Source: Solenopsis invicta
Lineage: Eukaryota > Arthropoda > Insecta > Hymenoptera > Formicidae
Length of the DNA: 64,000 bases
Reading direction: 5' to 3'
Assembly (NCBI RefSeq): GCF_016802725.1
Contig: NC_052669.1
Coordinates: 4,889,501-4,953,500, forward strand
Shown: piece by piece, positions 36,468 to 48,600 of the stretch
Layout of the letters: every line of letters starts with the position of its first letter
Position numbering within the stretch: position 1 is the first letter of the stretch
Notes under the pieces: model-generated
Told to the model about the DNA's origin: nothing
The model's database searches: none
Seen by the model: only the letters and a program-made list of their open reading frames with translations
Translations under genes and position numbers: made by a program

Positions 36468-37702
36468 GTGAGTTTGTAATTCTATTTTTGCATGCACATG
36501 GCACCTACTTTAGCTCTGGAATAATCCAAAGCTGCGATGTGACATAATTTTAATTTTGCACACACGTAGGAAAAGATTTACTAGCGTTCGCTAATATGAA
36601 AAACTCGTCATGTTATCAATTAAACTATACATCTATATTTTTATAAATAAAGTATATCTATATTTTAAAAATTAGATTCAGAAAAGAAAAGATTTGTACA
36701 AATTGAAATAGAATTGCAAGTCTTAATACTCTAAAATATACTTATCTATTCTAATGATGAGAAAAATTGAAACTAACATGAGATTTATCGATTTTAATTT
36801 TTATTTTACTACCGTATATTTGTTTTATAAAAATTTTTACGATCGGTTATCTGATTTGCTCACGGATGGCAAGTTTCCCAGCAAATGTGCTTCGTAAAAG
36901 CAGATGGTTCTGCAGCATGCTGTCTGCTCGACGGTGAAATGCTCGCTCGATAGGGAAGACCGACATAAAACCGCTTGTTTTTAAACGCAAAAATTCTCTT
37001 TATACGTTTTCGTAGCGTGTTTTTTTTCTTAGAATTAAAAATAGATAACAAATTACGTTAATACTAATGTATTTCAAACATTGCAACGCAACATACATAG
37101 TGTGTCTCATATAACAGAAATTTCATTTATCTTTCGTCAACTTAACAGAGATCTATTTCGTATCACGAGATGGATAAAAACAATTTTAACATAATTTTTT
37201 ATATTTAATTTTTTAAAAAAGAATAATATATACAGACAAAATAAAATAAAGTAACAAAAATTTTCCAAAAACATTGTGCAATAAGCATATCTATAATAAT
37301 AAATAATTAATGTATATGTATCCATTTTTATGAAAATATGTAAAATAATATTAACTAATTTCCTACTTTTATTCACCTTTGAAACTATTTATTACTAAAA
37401 AAAAGAATATTTTAAAATATTTATACATTTATCCTCCTCGAGTAATATCATCTTACGATCAATGTAAGTTTGTTCTAGATGGAGTCACTTTCAAGGTTTA
37501 AAAGTAACTTTTATTTGTACAATGTTACAAAGAGAATAACATTATTTAATTAATTCTTACGTATAAAAAAATAATTTCTTTTCATGCATAAAATTAATTT
37601 TGATAAAAAATATATCATCAAGTATTCATTTTTTATTATATATCAACATTTTTTTATACATTATAGAATACGGAGAAAAAGTAATCAATGACTCTCTAAT
37701 TT
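36468..37702. other. AT-rich DNA after the last recognised exon; probably intron
   Basis: It begins with a good donor and shows no exon-like sequence. A short mixed-composition patch at 36860-37010 has no recognisable product. Confidence 0.45.
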
Positions 37703-37910
37703 ACTAAACACAACAGGCGCGTGCATATTGTGCGTTACAAGACCTATATTACATAATTTTATACAAATTACAAATTAATCATTACATTACTAACCCCTTA
37801 ATACAAATAGTCAAAATACGCGATCTTCGCGAACGGCTGTCATTTAAGAAGTAAGCGCTGGACCAATCAGCACACTGAAAAAGCGACAACAATAAATTTC
37901 GAGATTTTGA
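37703..37910 (+). repeat. Dispersed repeat, left flank copy
   Basis: This is a direct-repeat partner of 39435-39647 and a relative of 52724-52884. Shared words are ATTACATAATTT, ATACAAATAGTCAAAATACGCGAT, GAAGTAAGCGCTG, CCAATCAGCAC, and AAAAGCGACAACAATAAA followed by TTCGAGATTTTGA. It flanks the triplicated segment on its left like a terminal direct repeat. Confidence 0.8.
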
Positions 37911-38160
37911 TGCAATACACTTTTTCAGATAGAGAGAATTTCAGTTTTTCGTGATAAGTGTAAAAGACATTGTTATTCGTGAAAAATAATTTTCGCGTTC
38001 TAATGGGCACATGTGCAATTACAGGGTACGATTCGATATCGGAGACCGTTACAAAGTGCACTCTGACTTCTCGTCATGTTATCGGTTCAATGAGACCACG
38101 TCTCATTGGACTTAGCGTTTAACTGGCCGATCAGCTGGATTAACCACGATTTGTGAGCAT

Positions 38161-38249
38161 GTCGCGGGTTGACAAAAGCACCCCAGAAAGTGCGTCTCCT
38201 TTAAGTGACTTGCTGCCTGCGACTATGGCTTGTAAGATACAAGTGTCGT
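38161..38249 (+). ncRNA. Candidate structured RNA core, copy 1
   Basis: This 89-bp segment is identical to 38531-38619 and differs at one base from 39096-39184. It can form an outer stem (GTCGCGGG with CCTGCGAC, eight pairs including one G-U), an inner hairpin (GCAC with GTGC), a weaker one (GTC with GAC), and a separate hairpin CTTGTA-AGA-TACAAG. It is not a tRNA or a spliceosomal RNA that I recognise, and no terminator or promoter is evident. Function is conjectural. Confidence 0.3.
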
Positions 38250-38530
38250 GCGAATCGTAGTTAAAAAAGCTTAGTCGACGTTAGACGTGCGTTAAACGTG
38301 ATTCGGGAAGCAGAACACATTCGCAACGAGAAAAAGACATTGAAATTCGTGGAAAATAATTTTCGCGTTCGTATGAGCACATGTGCAATTAAGGTATACG
38401 ATTCGATATTAGAGACCATTGCAATGTGCACTCTGACTTTTCGTCACGTTATCAGTTCAGTGAGACCATGTCTCGTTAAACTTAGCGTCTAACCAGCCGA
38501 TCAGCTGGATCGACTACGATTTGTGAGCAT

Positions 38531-38619
38531 GTCGCGGGTTGACAAAAGCACCCCAGAAAGTGCGTCTCCTTTAAGTGACTTGCTGCCTGCGACTATGGCT
38601 TGTAAGATACAAGTGTCGT
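38531..38619 (+). ncRNA. Candidate structured RNA core, copy 2
   Basis: All 89 bases match copy 1, while the sequence on both sides differs (for example GGATCGACTACG against GGATTAACCACG just upstream). Confidence 0.3.
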
Positions 38620-39095
38620 ATGAATCGTAGTTAAAAAAGCTTAGTTGACGTTAGACGTGCGTTAAACGTGATACAAAAGGCAGAACGCATTCGTAACGAG
38701 CTCACTATCGATCCCGTATCCTTCGCGTCCGAATTGCTAATTCTTTATTTTGTTAATCGCGTAAATAGCAATGTCTCTTACAGGTGTCTTGAGAAGATGC
38801 TTGCAGCGCTACAAAATGATTTTTTTAATGTAGAAATATTTTTTATCTTCATGTATAATTTTTCTGTCTATTTCAAGTTTTTGTGATAAATGCACTAGAC
38901 ATTGCGATTCGTTCAGAAAATAATTTACGCGTTAGATTGAACACATCTGAAATTATGGGATACGATTCGGTATCGGAGATCGATGCAATGTGCACTCTAA
39001 CTTCTCGTCACGTTATCGGTTCCGTGAGACCATGTCTCATTGAACTTAGCGTTTAACCGGCCGATCAGCTGGATTAACCATGATTTTTTGAGCAA

Positions 39096-39184
39096 GCCGC
39101 GGGTTGACAAAAGCACCCCAGAAAGTGCGTCTCCTTTAAGTGACTTGCTGCCTGCGACTATGGCTTGTAAGATACAAGTGTCGT
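39096..39184 (+). ncRNA. Candidate structured RNA core, copy 3
   Basis: One difference from copies 1 and 2, T to C at the second base, breaks one pair of the outer stem. Flanks are more diverged than between copies 1 and 2. Confidence 0.28.
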
Positions 39185-39434
39185 ATGAATCGTGGTTAAG
39201 AAAGTTTAATCGACGTTAGACGTGCATTAAACGCGACACAAAAACCAGAACTCATTCGCAACGAACTCACTATCAATCCCGTATCCATCGCGTCCAAATT
39301 GCTGAATCGTTATTTCGTTAATCGCATAATAAGCAATGTTTCTTGCAGATGCCACGAGAAGATGCTTGCAAAACTAAAATGATTTTTTAATGCTGAAATT
39401 TTTTTTGTTTTTTAGTTATAATACTTATTTTTAT

Positions 39435-39647
39435 TAGACAAAACAAGCGCGCGCTACAAAGCTTCTAATATTACATAATTTCATACAACTTACAAATTGA
39501 ATATTACATTATTAATTCCTGAATACACATAGTCAAAATATGCAATCTCCGCGATGACAGCCGTTGACAGCCGTTCACGAAGTAAATGCTGAATGACAAT
39601 CAATCAGCACATCGAAAAAGCGACAACAATAAACTTCGAGATTTTGA
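39435..39647 (+). repeat. Dispersed repeat, right flank copy
   Basis: This is a direct repeat of 37703-37910. It has an internal slip (GACAGCCGTTGACAGCCGTT) and a GCGCGCGC run near its start that the copy at 52.7 kb shares. Together with the left copy it brackets the triplicated segment. Confidence 0.8.
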
Positions 39648-40008
39648 GTATCGATACAGTGCAGTTTTTCAAATAGGATTAGGATTACAACTTCATCATT
39701 TTATCTGCAATTTATACGCATGTAACAATTGTTTTTAAGCTTGTATATTTTTGTGTAAATTATAAATCAATCTTTTCCGTTATTATAAATACAACAATTA
39801 AGAAGTAAATGAAATTTGAATGTGAGACACATTTGTCTTTACGCTATTATATGTAGATTGTACAGAAAAATTGGCTAATATAAAAAAAATTACATATCTG
39901 TTTTAAAAATTAATCATTAATTTTGAAGATATTTAAAAAATGGATAGAATTATTGTTTTATTCATATTTTCATAGAATTTAGAAATATACACAAAAAAAT
40001 TAATATCA

Positions 40009-40217
40009 AATTATCAATCATATTCTCGTATATAAGCAAGTATAAAATCTTGCAAAAATTTAATAATCTTAAACAAACATAATTTGTTTGCGTGAAAAAA
40101 TTCTTCATATAAAAATCAAATTTTTTCATGTGAGCACATATGTCTGTTTAAGATAATCAAATTCTTTCAAGAAGATTTTTTATTCTTGCTTATATATGAT
40201 TGTTAGTTTGATAATAA
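40009..40217. repeat. Long foldback element, about 209 bp
   Basis: The left half (ATATAAGCAAGTATAAAATCTTG ... TAATCTTAAACAAACAT ... GTGAAAAAATT) matches the reverse complement of the right half almost to the centre at about 40113, by eye about four fifths identical. TATCAA is present at both ends. It resembles a miniature inverted-repeat transposon or a long hairpin transcript source. Confidence 0.7.
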
Positions 40218-42829
40218 TTTTTTCTCTATATATATGTGCGTAGATATATAATAGATCAGCGCACGATATATTTAACACACATACAATACACACATGTGTC
40301 CCCTTATACAACTTTCTTCTCTGCTTTATGTATGCTACTTATCCCGCACATGTTTCGCTCGAGAATCGAGATGGGAAATTTGCGACACAATATAATCTGT
40401 TCAAGAGGCCGCGTCGAGAATTTACATTTGATTTTCATCGGTTTCTGCAAAAGCCGGATCGCAATCGTGGAGACGGTCGACGAAGAAGGTTTACGGTAGT
40501 TAAATAGTGTTATTCTAACCGCGTCGGAATGTCTCATTGTCAACCTGAAAAATGTGGGCTTCGGCCCGGATTTCACTGATCCTACCAAACGACAATGACC
40601 GCGGGCAAGGAAACGCGGTTAGAAACTGACAGATAAATATCGGCACAATGATAATCTCAGCGTTTAGAGGCACAGCGCACCGACGGGTGGGCTTTTGTTC
40701 GCGTTTAAACTCGCTGACAAGTTTTCGGTGGTTTTCTACACGAGCTCTCTTTCGCTCGTGATCCCGAGAAGATAAACGGATCTGACGTTGAGAGGCGGAA
40801 AATTGTTCGCGTACATATCGAAGTGATCTAAAGCGCGAGCTAAACGACGCGTAAGGAGAATCTTGACGAGATTCAACAAAATCAACCGTGAAATTTTTTG
40901 TCATTAACTACGCAACGAGAATAATGTCACTGTCCTCTAGTGAATCATATCTGATCTCCGTGTAATTTTGATAAGATTGCCAAACGCAAGAGCACAAAGG
41001 CTCTCATTTCGCTACCTTAACGAATAAATGTGGCGTAAGCCGTTTTTCGAAAATTGGCTCGAAGCTACTCTTCCGTAAGAATTTGTAAGAAAGCAGTATT
41101 CTGTAGAACTTTTTACGGGATGAGCGGTCGTAGATGTTGCGTTGGAAATTTTTCGTAAATTAGAAAATGTCACAATGAACTTGGCAAGCAATCATTGATG
41201 AAGATCAACATCTTCATTTATCGTGAACATAAGTCTCGAGCGGCGAGTAAGATTCTTTGATAAGAAATTAATAGCTAGATGGAAAATGTAAATCTATCCG
41301 ACATTGTTATCGCGATTTTCGTCATGCTCTATCATTTCGGGAGGGAAGTGCCACCTTCTTTCGTGACTCAGAAACGCTTGATTTATGCGATTTGAACAGG
41401 CTATCTCAAGTTTCATTTTCACTTCTAGTTTTTGTTCTAACATATGAAACAAATGGAGCGATTTGAAAACTATCTAGTTAACGGAATCTGAATTTATTAT
41501 CTTTATATGTACTTGGTTTATACATATATAAGGTATATAAAAACTTAATATGTAAATCTTTTCCTACAAGAAAGGAGCGTTTACATTCTAAACCCTTTTA
41601 TTTACGCGTTCTCACGCCCATCATTACTATTTATATACACCGTGGAATCGAGAAAGGCCTTTTTCATCATAGGCTAATCCGATTTATCTGCTTTCGGTGG
41701 CGTACCTGCTTTATATTGACAAAATTCATTTGAGGATTATCGACTGATCCTCGCTTCGTAAATACCTTGATCCAAAAAGGAAACCACTGGAACTTTTCTC
41801 GCTATGATTTAATCCGGAAATATTCAAATATAATATTAGGAGCCGCTTTGCAATTACTTTAACAGAAAAACGTATTTTGACGTGCATACGTAGATGTAAG
41901 AAATAAATTAATATTAAATAAAATTTATGTCGTTTAAATTAAAAAAGTATAAGAAAGTATTTTGCGATTTTTAAGTTGCTTTATTTTTGTCAATATCAAA
42001 AATATTTATATGACGAAATAATGCAAAATAAGCACAATTTAGTAAATAAAATTTAATAAAATAATTGAGAAATAATTTTGCAATATTTAATAGCTCAATC
42101 GCCATTTGTATGTCTAACGCTGATTATATTTTCAAAAGTTAAGTGAATATTTTTTTCGTAATACTTCCAAATTTATTAATATATATTTCTCAATTTTTGG
42201 GAATTTTAAATCAAAATATATACTTTAAAAACTCGCGCGTTGTCAGCTGCTGAAATCTTTGCTTCATTTTGCTGCGAAATGTAATATACTGTAATAGGAT
42301 TATACCTGCAGGTGGCTGAAGGTAGTAGCAATTATTCAGAAGCAAGGAATCGCAAGTATTCTCGGTACGCTTATAATTTATGGTTGGCGTTGCCAAATGG
42401 CGGCAACTAGGATTTCCGCATGCATCGCATATTGCATTGTATGCTTGCGTATGCTTATTCTGCACGATCACATGATAATTTCATTTATCATTAGGCAGAC
42501 ATGAAAATTAAAATATCTAAAAATAGCATATTTTTATGTGAATAATTAAAGTTATATAACCAGTAGAATCAACGTGCAATTGTATCAAAAGTTGAAATTT
42601 GAATTTTTAAGGTATTAAATAGTGACATAAGTATTCAAAATGATTTTGTAAAGAAAAGCCGCAATGTTACATTCTACTGATAATGATAAAAAAATGTGTT
42701 ATACTATAAGAGGCAGATTAAAAAATGAATAATTTGTCGCCATGAAATACATAATAATATCTAATCGTTTGATATCATTAATTTGTATCGTTACTATTGG
42801 TTATCTTTAATTACTTTTTTACTACCGCG
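40218..42829. other. Mixed to AT-rich DNA; no gene seen
   Basis: Composition is mixed at 40.3-41.4 kb and AT-rich at 41.8-42.8 kb. No conserved domain is recognisable in any frame. Confidence 0.45.
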
Positions 42830-45660
42830 AGATTGTTTCGATGATCTTTCTTCGGGCCATTTTCACAGCATGTTCGCACGGTTTGTCGCAATCTCTCGAT
42901 TTTTAACGATCCGTACGGTCGATTTCCCAGCGGGCGACTTGTTCAACACGCGATAAGATCGAATTATCCCGCGGTGCACCCACCGCCCCGTTTCGCCCGT
43001 TAAGTGAACGGCCATTTGAACTTTAGCTCGTACTTTGGATGTGCATACACGAAGGCGGAATTCCCGAAGAGCGAAAGAGAAACACGACCGATGGGAGGAG
43101 GATTCGTGCCGAAGCTGCGATTAGCAATTAGTCCGGACGGAGGTGGTCACTCCATGTTTGCACAGCGCGGAACCGTTAATTAGCGAGAGAGATAGAGAGA
43201 CAGGCACGGCTAGCGGGGAATCGGATTGGAGCTAGAGCGATAGAGGCAGCTGAGGACGCTCTGTCGGCGCTTAGGTGGCCTTTGCCAGAGTTTCGGCAAG
43301 TCGTTGATTCCCGTACGATCGCGGTGGTCCTTCGTCTCTTTCTTTTCCTTTTCTGCTTTTTTTCTTCTCGTGTCTTCTCTACCAACCCCCTACTCTGTGA
43401 GGTAATTTTTTCCTCACTCCCCGCGCGCCACCGCCACCGGCTCGCCGCCCTTTTGCTCTTCCCGGATATCAATTATGTCCCCGTGGGCCGAACGTTGCGA
43501 CGGTGGACCCACCGGTGTGTGTCTCTCACCTCCATGAAGGGGGCCCCGGTGCTCGCCTCGTTATCCCTCGCCGTGGGCGTCGAAATCCCTGTGTAAGGTC
43601 TCTCAGGAGCTACAAAGTGCAATTTAAGAAAATCCTCTCCTCTCTCCTCTCTACGGCTCGATCTCGTTACACCCGCTCGTCTCGTTTCTCTCTCGTGTTC
43701 CCTCGTTCTAACGATAAATCGCGCAACAGTCGGTATCCTTCAACGCCTTTCGACGACTTTCGATTCTTTTTTTTACTTACTCAGCTGTTAACGATTGAAA
43801 ATCTTCGCGCTTGGCTTAAACGCGTGAATGTGAAAATATTGTATTGGCCCGATCTGTATGAATATAAACAAAATATCGTGTAAAATATTCGTTAAATTCA
43901 ATAAATTCTTTGCTGCGCATATACAACTTTCGTTAGATAAAATAAAATATTGAACCTATAATATTTTTTTCGCATTGCGTTACGATTCACCTGGCACGAG
44001 GATATTTTTCGATGGTAACAGCGAGAGGCACGAGACTGTCCTTTCGCTCGTCTCTTTGTTCCGTTTCTCCGCTATCGTGCAAAAGGACGAAGTATTCCGC
44101 GCGAGGCGGACCGACCTACGACCCTATTATACACGGACCCAGACGGGACGCGTGATTCATAATATTAGATTTGAGTCGAGACCGAATAATGTAAACGCCA
44201 CGTAGAAGGGCCTTATATACATGAGTGTCCTGTTGGAATAAGCGCAAGGGGCGTCACGTTGGCGGCGAATGCAACAACGTTGCGGACGACGCCAACGAAG
44301 ACGACGACGACGCCATCAGGAACCCCGCAGCCACCCACACCCACGTCGGCCCCTTAAATCTCCATTCTCAGGCGCGCCTCGATCCCTTTGAGCCTCCTCT
44401 ATGCCCTCTGACAACGACCCCGAGATCCTTCGTCCTGCACGCATGTAAATACGTTCTATCTGAAGGTAATTTAAGCGACGACTATCTTCCGTTATTCTTG
44501 CATCTGCGTGCATTCTAAATGTATATGAGAACGTCGCGTTATTAAACTTTCGAAAAGTATCTTGTAAAGTAACTTTTACTAAAAACGCAACGTAATTTAT
44601 TAATTATACGTACTTTAAGTTTTCTTTTTACGTTATTGGTAGTTCACACAGATTGCGACGTTAAGCGTCACAATATGCTGTCGTTGCTATATTATCATTA
44701 AATTCCCCATTATTAAATCGTCGCGTTTTATACTCTGAATCAAAAGGTAACGGGATGGCGCACATCAGAGAGACACATGTGAATATCTTTAAATACATTT
44801 CGAGCACATGAATCTTTCTTTATGTTTTTATTCTCATGTAAACTCAGCATTCAATTTAACGATAAACTCACTTTACTGTGACCGAAGTCACGCATCGCGT
44901 ACGCGGAACGATACCTCGTCATTGTTACGATTATAGGGTTACATTTGTCACTCGAGACTACGAGGGTTACATTTGTCCGAGATTCTCATAGTTACTCGGC
45001 CGCCGTGTATTGGTGCATCAGAGCGGTAACGACAAGATTCCTCTATTAGGGGCAATTGGCTCACACCGTCCCGTTAAAAGCATTTTTAAATATGCGAGCT
45101 TATCTATGCGGATCGAAGCGATGGTCAACGACTCCGCTCACATACCTTCCCTCCTCTGGCGCACGAGGGCGATCGACGCGATGTCGTTACAGGCTTCCAA
45201 GCGACGGTATCCCGTCCTCGGAACATTCGTTTCGTACGTAACGGCGTAACATCGTCAAGGATCACGGAATTAAGAGGAGACGTATCCCACCGCCGTCATT
45301 ACGTCTCCTCGTTGGCGCGCTATCGAGTCGCCTGATCTCGCTCGACCACACTTCATCCCGCTCGACCTAAAAGTCTAAACGGCTTCTAATTAGGGGGACA
45401 GTCGAAACAAAACATGCCCAATCTCGGCAACACTTGAGATAAGTTACACGGGTCCGACGAGTCGCATACCACCTCAAGAGTACGACGGGCGAGCTACGAT
45501 TTTCCACTTCTCTTTTTGCGGTCCGGCCGATATCGATTTTGTTGTGCCACATCGTTGTCCGATATCCCGCGTCGCGTTCTTCATTCGGTGAAAATACCGC
45601 TCCGTCTTCGGTACCTCTCACACGTTCTTTCATCTTACAATTTATAAGTCACCGCGCGTA
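42830..45660. other. CpG-rich block; possible regulatory DNA
   Basis: The block is GC- and CpG-rich with pyrimidine-rich tracts and a GAC-type triplet run near 44295-44315. A 28-bp period repeat of GGGTTACATTTGTC occurs at 44936 and 44964. A hairpin with perfect 11-bp arms (GAGGAGACGTA, 45274-45284 and 45300-45310) is present. Open frames are Arg-, Lys- or Ser-rich and unrecognised. Confidence 0.4.
45274..45310. promoter_or_regulatory. Perfect 11-bp-arm hairpin
   Basis: GAGGAGACGTA and its exact reverse complement TACGTCTCCTC are separated by 15 bp. It could be a dyad protein-binding site or chance. Confidence 0.3.
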
Positions 45661-48600
45661 CTTATCGTACTCAGAGAAGGAATCTTCTTAGCTTTAATTA
45701 CGCGGTTCGCGTTTGATGAATCGAAGCCAAGTTTGCTCGTTGGAAATTATTATTCTTCTGAGTTCGTCGATATTTCTGCGTGTGCAAAACGCATTGTGCG
45801 CGGTGGATTAATTAGCGCTTCTCGGAAGAGTATTTTACGACTGACAAGCCAGACGTGCGCCGCTGGCATATTATCTGTCTCTTGATCCCGCAACACGATG
45901 CTTCTCGAGAAATAATTTGCAAGGTAGACAAGTCGCTTGCTTAATTATTATCGCATGTATCGGCCACTTGCCTTGTGTGCTGCCAACCAAGATAAATCGA
46001 GGGTACTCGCTGCTCCGTGATCTTTTTATTTTCTTTACGAGACACGTCGTTTATACGATAGCAAGAATGTAGATAGGAGGGCTTGTTTGCAATTCAAATA
46101 TCTCCTTTGAAGCAATATTTGGAGCGAATTATCAAAATTACGAGATAACTACGGTATGAAACATTGCGTTCAGAAATTGAGATGTCATTATCAGAATCTA
46201 ATTTTAAAACGACCGAAAATTTCAAAGTTCATATATTTCTAAATGATGTGAGCATGAAAATAATCGAAAGCTTGATCAATTCCTAATGGGGAATTAATTT
46301 TTATTGTGTAAATATAATATGTAGTTCTTGGAAATAACTTCCTTTTAATACAGCTTTCGACTGTAATAGTATTAATAAAATGTGACATCGATTGTAGTTA
46401 TTGTATCGTATATAACACCGAGTTTACGTCTCAATCGGATATTAGAAATTTTTCTGACTTGAAAGATGAATGCCTGACGTTCCAGGGTGTGCTGCCACCT
46501 GTTGGGTGGTGTAGATGCCGAGGGTTGCATGGTGTCGCCAACTGACGAAGGGTAGGAAAGATCACTCGAGATGTAGGTTCCCTTTTTTCACAGCTTTTCG
46601 CTCAACCCCCGATCTTACGGCCTGACCTTCTCGTACAGAATGCCACAGGTGCTTGACTGGTGTAACCAGTGAACTTTTTCGTACTCCGGATTACTCACGA
46701 ATACGTTTTGCTTTTAAGATGTTTACACTGTCGGAAAAATACATAAATATAATGTTCGCGGATTTATTCAAATTCTCGCGTTACTTTTAAGTCGATAATT
46801 GAACTGCTGTTATGTAATTATCTTCAAGCGACTTGACATTCTTTTTAAATATTCCAGCTATCAATTGCATTGTTAAAAGAATTACAATCAATCGCATAAT
46901 TTTTATCGTTCTCACCTGTTGCATTTTATCGAACATCGTTTCTCAATTAAAATCAGCCAGACGGACAGCACAAAAATTCCTTTATTAAATTCTTTATCCA
47001 AAAGCAGCCAATTCGCAAGTATTAATTATTATCTTTTAAGATGACAAACTGCTGACGTTCTACGATTAATGAGCGTCGATAAATCAACCTCGCGATAGAT
47101 TTCCAGCGATGACTTAACAATGCATACCTGCATGTTTCATCATCCCCTGCGTTCACGCGTCGGCGTCCTGTCCAAAGGCTTCGGTTTGGGGTGATCAATT
47201 ATTTTGTTCGGCCGGCCGATAATAGCAGGTCGTAATATGGTCCATCGGCAGAACTGAACGTAGCCATCTGTTGTCGGCACGGTCTGCGACAAAACAAACA
47301 GCTTGCCAATTACCGAACCGAGCTGATTTCGGTGCTGCTCGACATAATTTGGAGGCCGCCGTGGAGGACAAAGGCGGCCCGTTTCCACCACGCCCACCAT
47401 CGTTAAGCCCCACGACGAGTAGCTACCACGATCCACCACTACTACCATCACCTACCGTAGTCGCACCTTCGATGCACCCTTCTCGCTTGGTATCTCTATT
47501 TATGTTGCACAAGCCGCAGCTTCTCCCGTGCCGGCTGTCCTTTTGTGACACTGGACAACGGCGGGGGCTGCACCAACCAAGATTCGAAACAATGTCCGGG
47601 CAGTTTCGTTAGCGAGAACAAAATATAACGTTCTTCCACGGTCAAGCTCTAGTTATCTTAATATACGCGAAGAACTTTATTACTTTTTATTTCTTTAACT
47701 TAAATTTAATACCCCTAACAAAATTACACATTTTGTTTAAAATATTAAAACTTGAAATTGTTTATTAAATTTATCAACTATAATTATCTATTTATTATAG
47801 CAATCTCATTATTTTATTTTGATCGTGAAATTATTCGTTTATGAATTTTTCTTCACGGATAATCATTTTTCATTATGTAATATATTGAGAATTTAATGCT
47901 TAATCATCATTAATTATCGTGCTGGGAAATGTGTATGTACATGACAGAGAAACATTGAAAAATCTAAATGTTATTGTCAAAAGAAAAATGTATTGCGACC
48001 CTTTTCGTATTTTTCTATAAATCACATCATCATTATGCCCGCTCACGTAGTTCGTGTACAATCCAAGTTTTATTCTTGTCCTCACGATTCCCTTCTTCCT
48101 TTCACAGAAATCTTTCAACCTTGCTAAAGTCACGTTAAACTATTAAATTGACCCAACTATTATGGCGTAAATAATTATTATTTATTTATTTTATAAGTTA
48201 TCCAATTATGCCTAACAATGAACTCTATATTTTTTTTTTCAATACCGATCTATTCTGTTTATTTTTCTAAACATTAAATATTCCCATTCGTTTTTCTCGT
48301 TCGAGAAAACTTTGTTTCGTGGGCGAAACTCAAATATTTCGACGCGACAAAGCGTTCTAATCTTCTTTGCCTTTCGGTGCTGAGGTGCAAATTTTGGTAA
48401 ACGCATTCTTTGCTCGTCAGACGATTGCACGTTAAATAAGCAAGATTTAGAAAGGGATAGTGGAAGGGATAGTGGAAGCAACAGCAGCCACCCGTCGCGC
48501 GCCCTTCAGATGCCGACGGTCATTGTCGCGCTGTTAAAGTAGCCATGTAACGCCTTACGGCTACAAAATCAGTTTAACTTATTCCGAATCACGAATCTGC

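Larger units (their letters stand above)
37911..39434 (+). repeat. Three tandem copies of a 370-565-bp repeat
   Basis: Equivalent positions fall at 38161, 38531 and 39096, so the steps are 370 and 565 bp. The first unit lacks about 195 bp (the CTCACTATCGATCCCGTATCC ... TGATAAATGC portion) present in the next two. Each unit contains ACGATTCG, GTTATC, GGCCGATCAGCTGG or a close variant, a near-invariant 89-bp core, and then GACGTTAGACGTGC. Flanks of the core differ by roughly 6-15% between copies. I do not recognise the family. Short open frames in the copies are similar only because the DNA is duplicated. Confidence 0.85.

Noticed and set aside
38161..38249. The 89-bp core as a tRNA, U snRNA or telomerase RNA
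   Set aside because: It has no B-box, no canonical cloverleaf, no Sm site with snRNA hallmarks and no template for a TTAGG-type telomere repeat, so only an unclassified candidate RNA is proposed.
38298..38886. Related open frames of 64 and 72 codons in the triplicated repeat
   Set aside because: The similarity follows from the DNA duplication. Frames are interrupted differently in each copy and there is no known domain.
46486..46551. Exon-like 66-bp segment after TTCCAG and before GTAGGA, with one open frame
   Set aside because: The acceptor is poor, the open frame is not phase 0 as required to follow the last rhomboid exon, and the peptide matches nothing I know.
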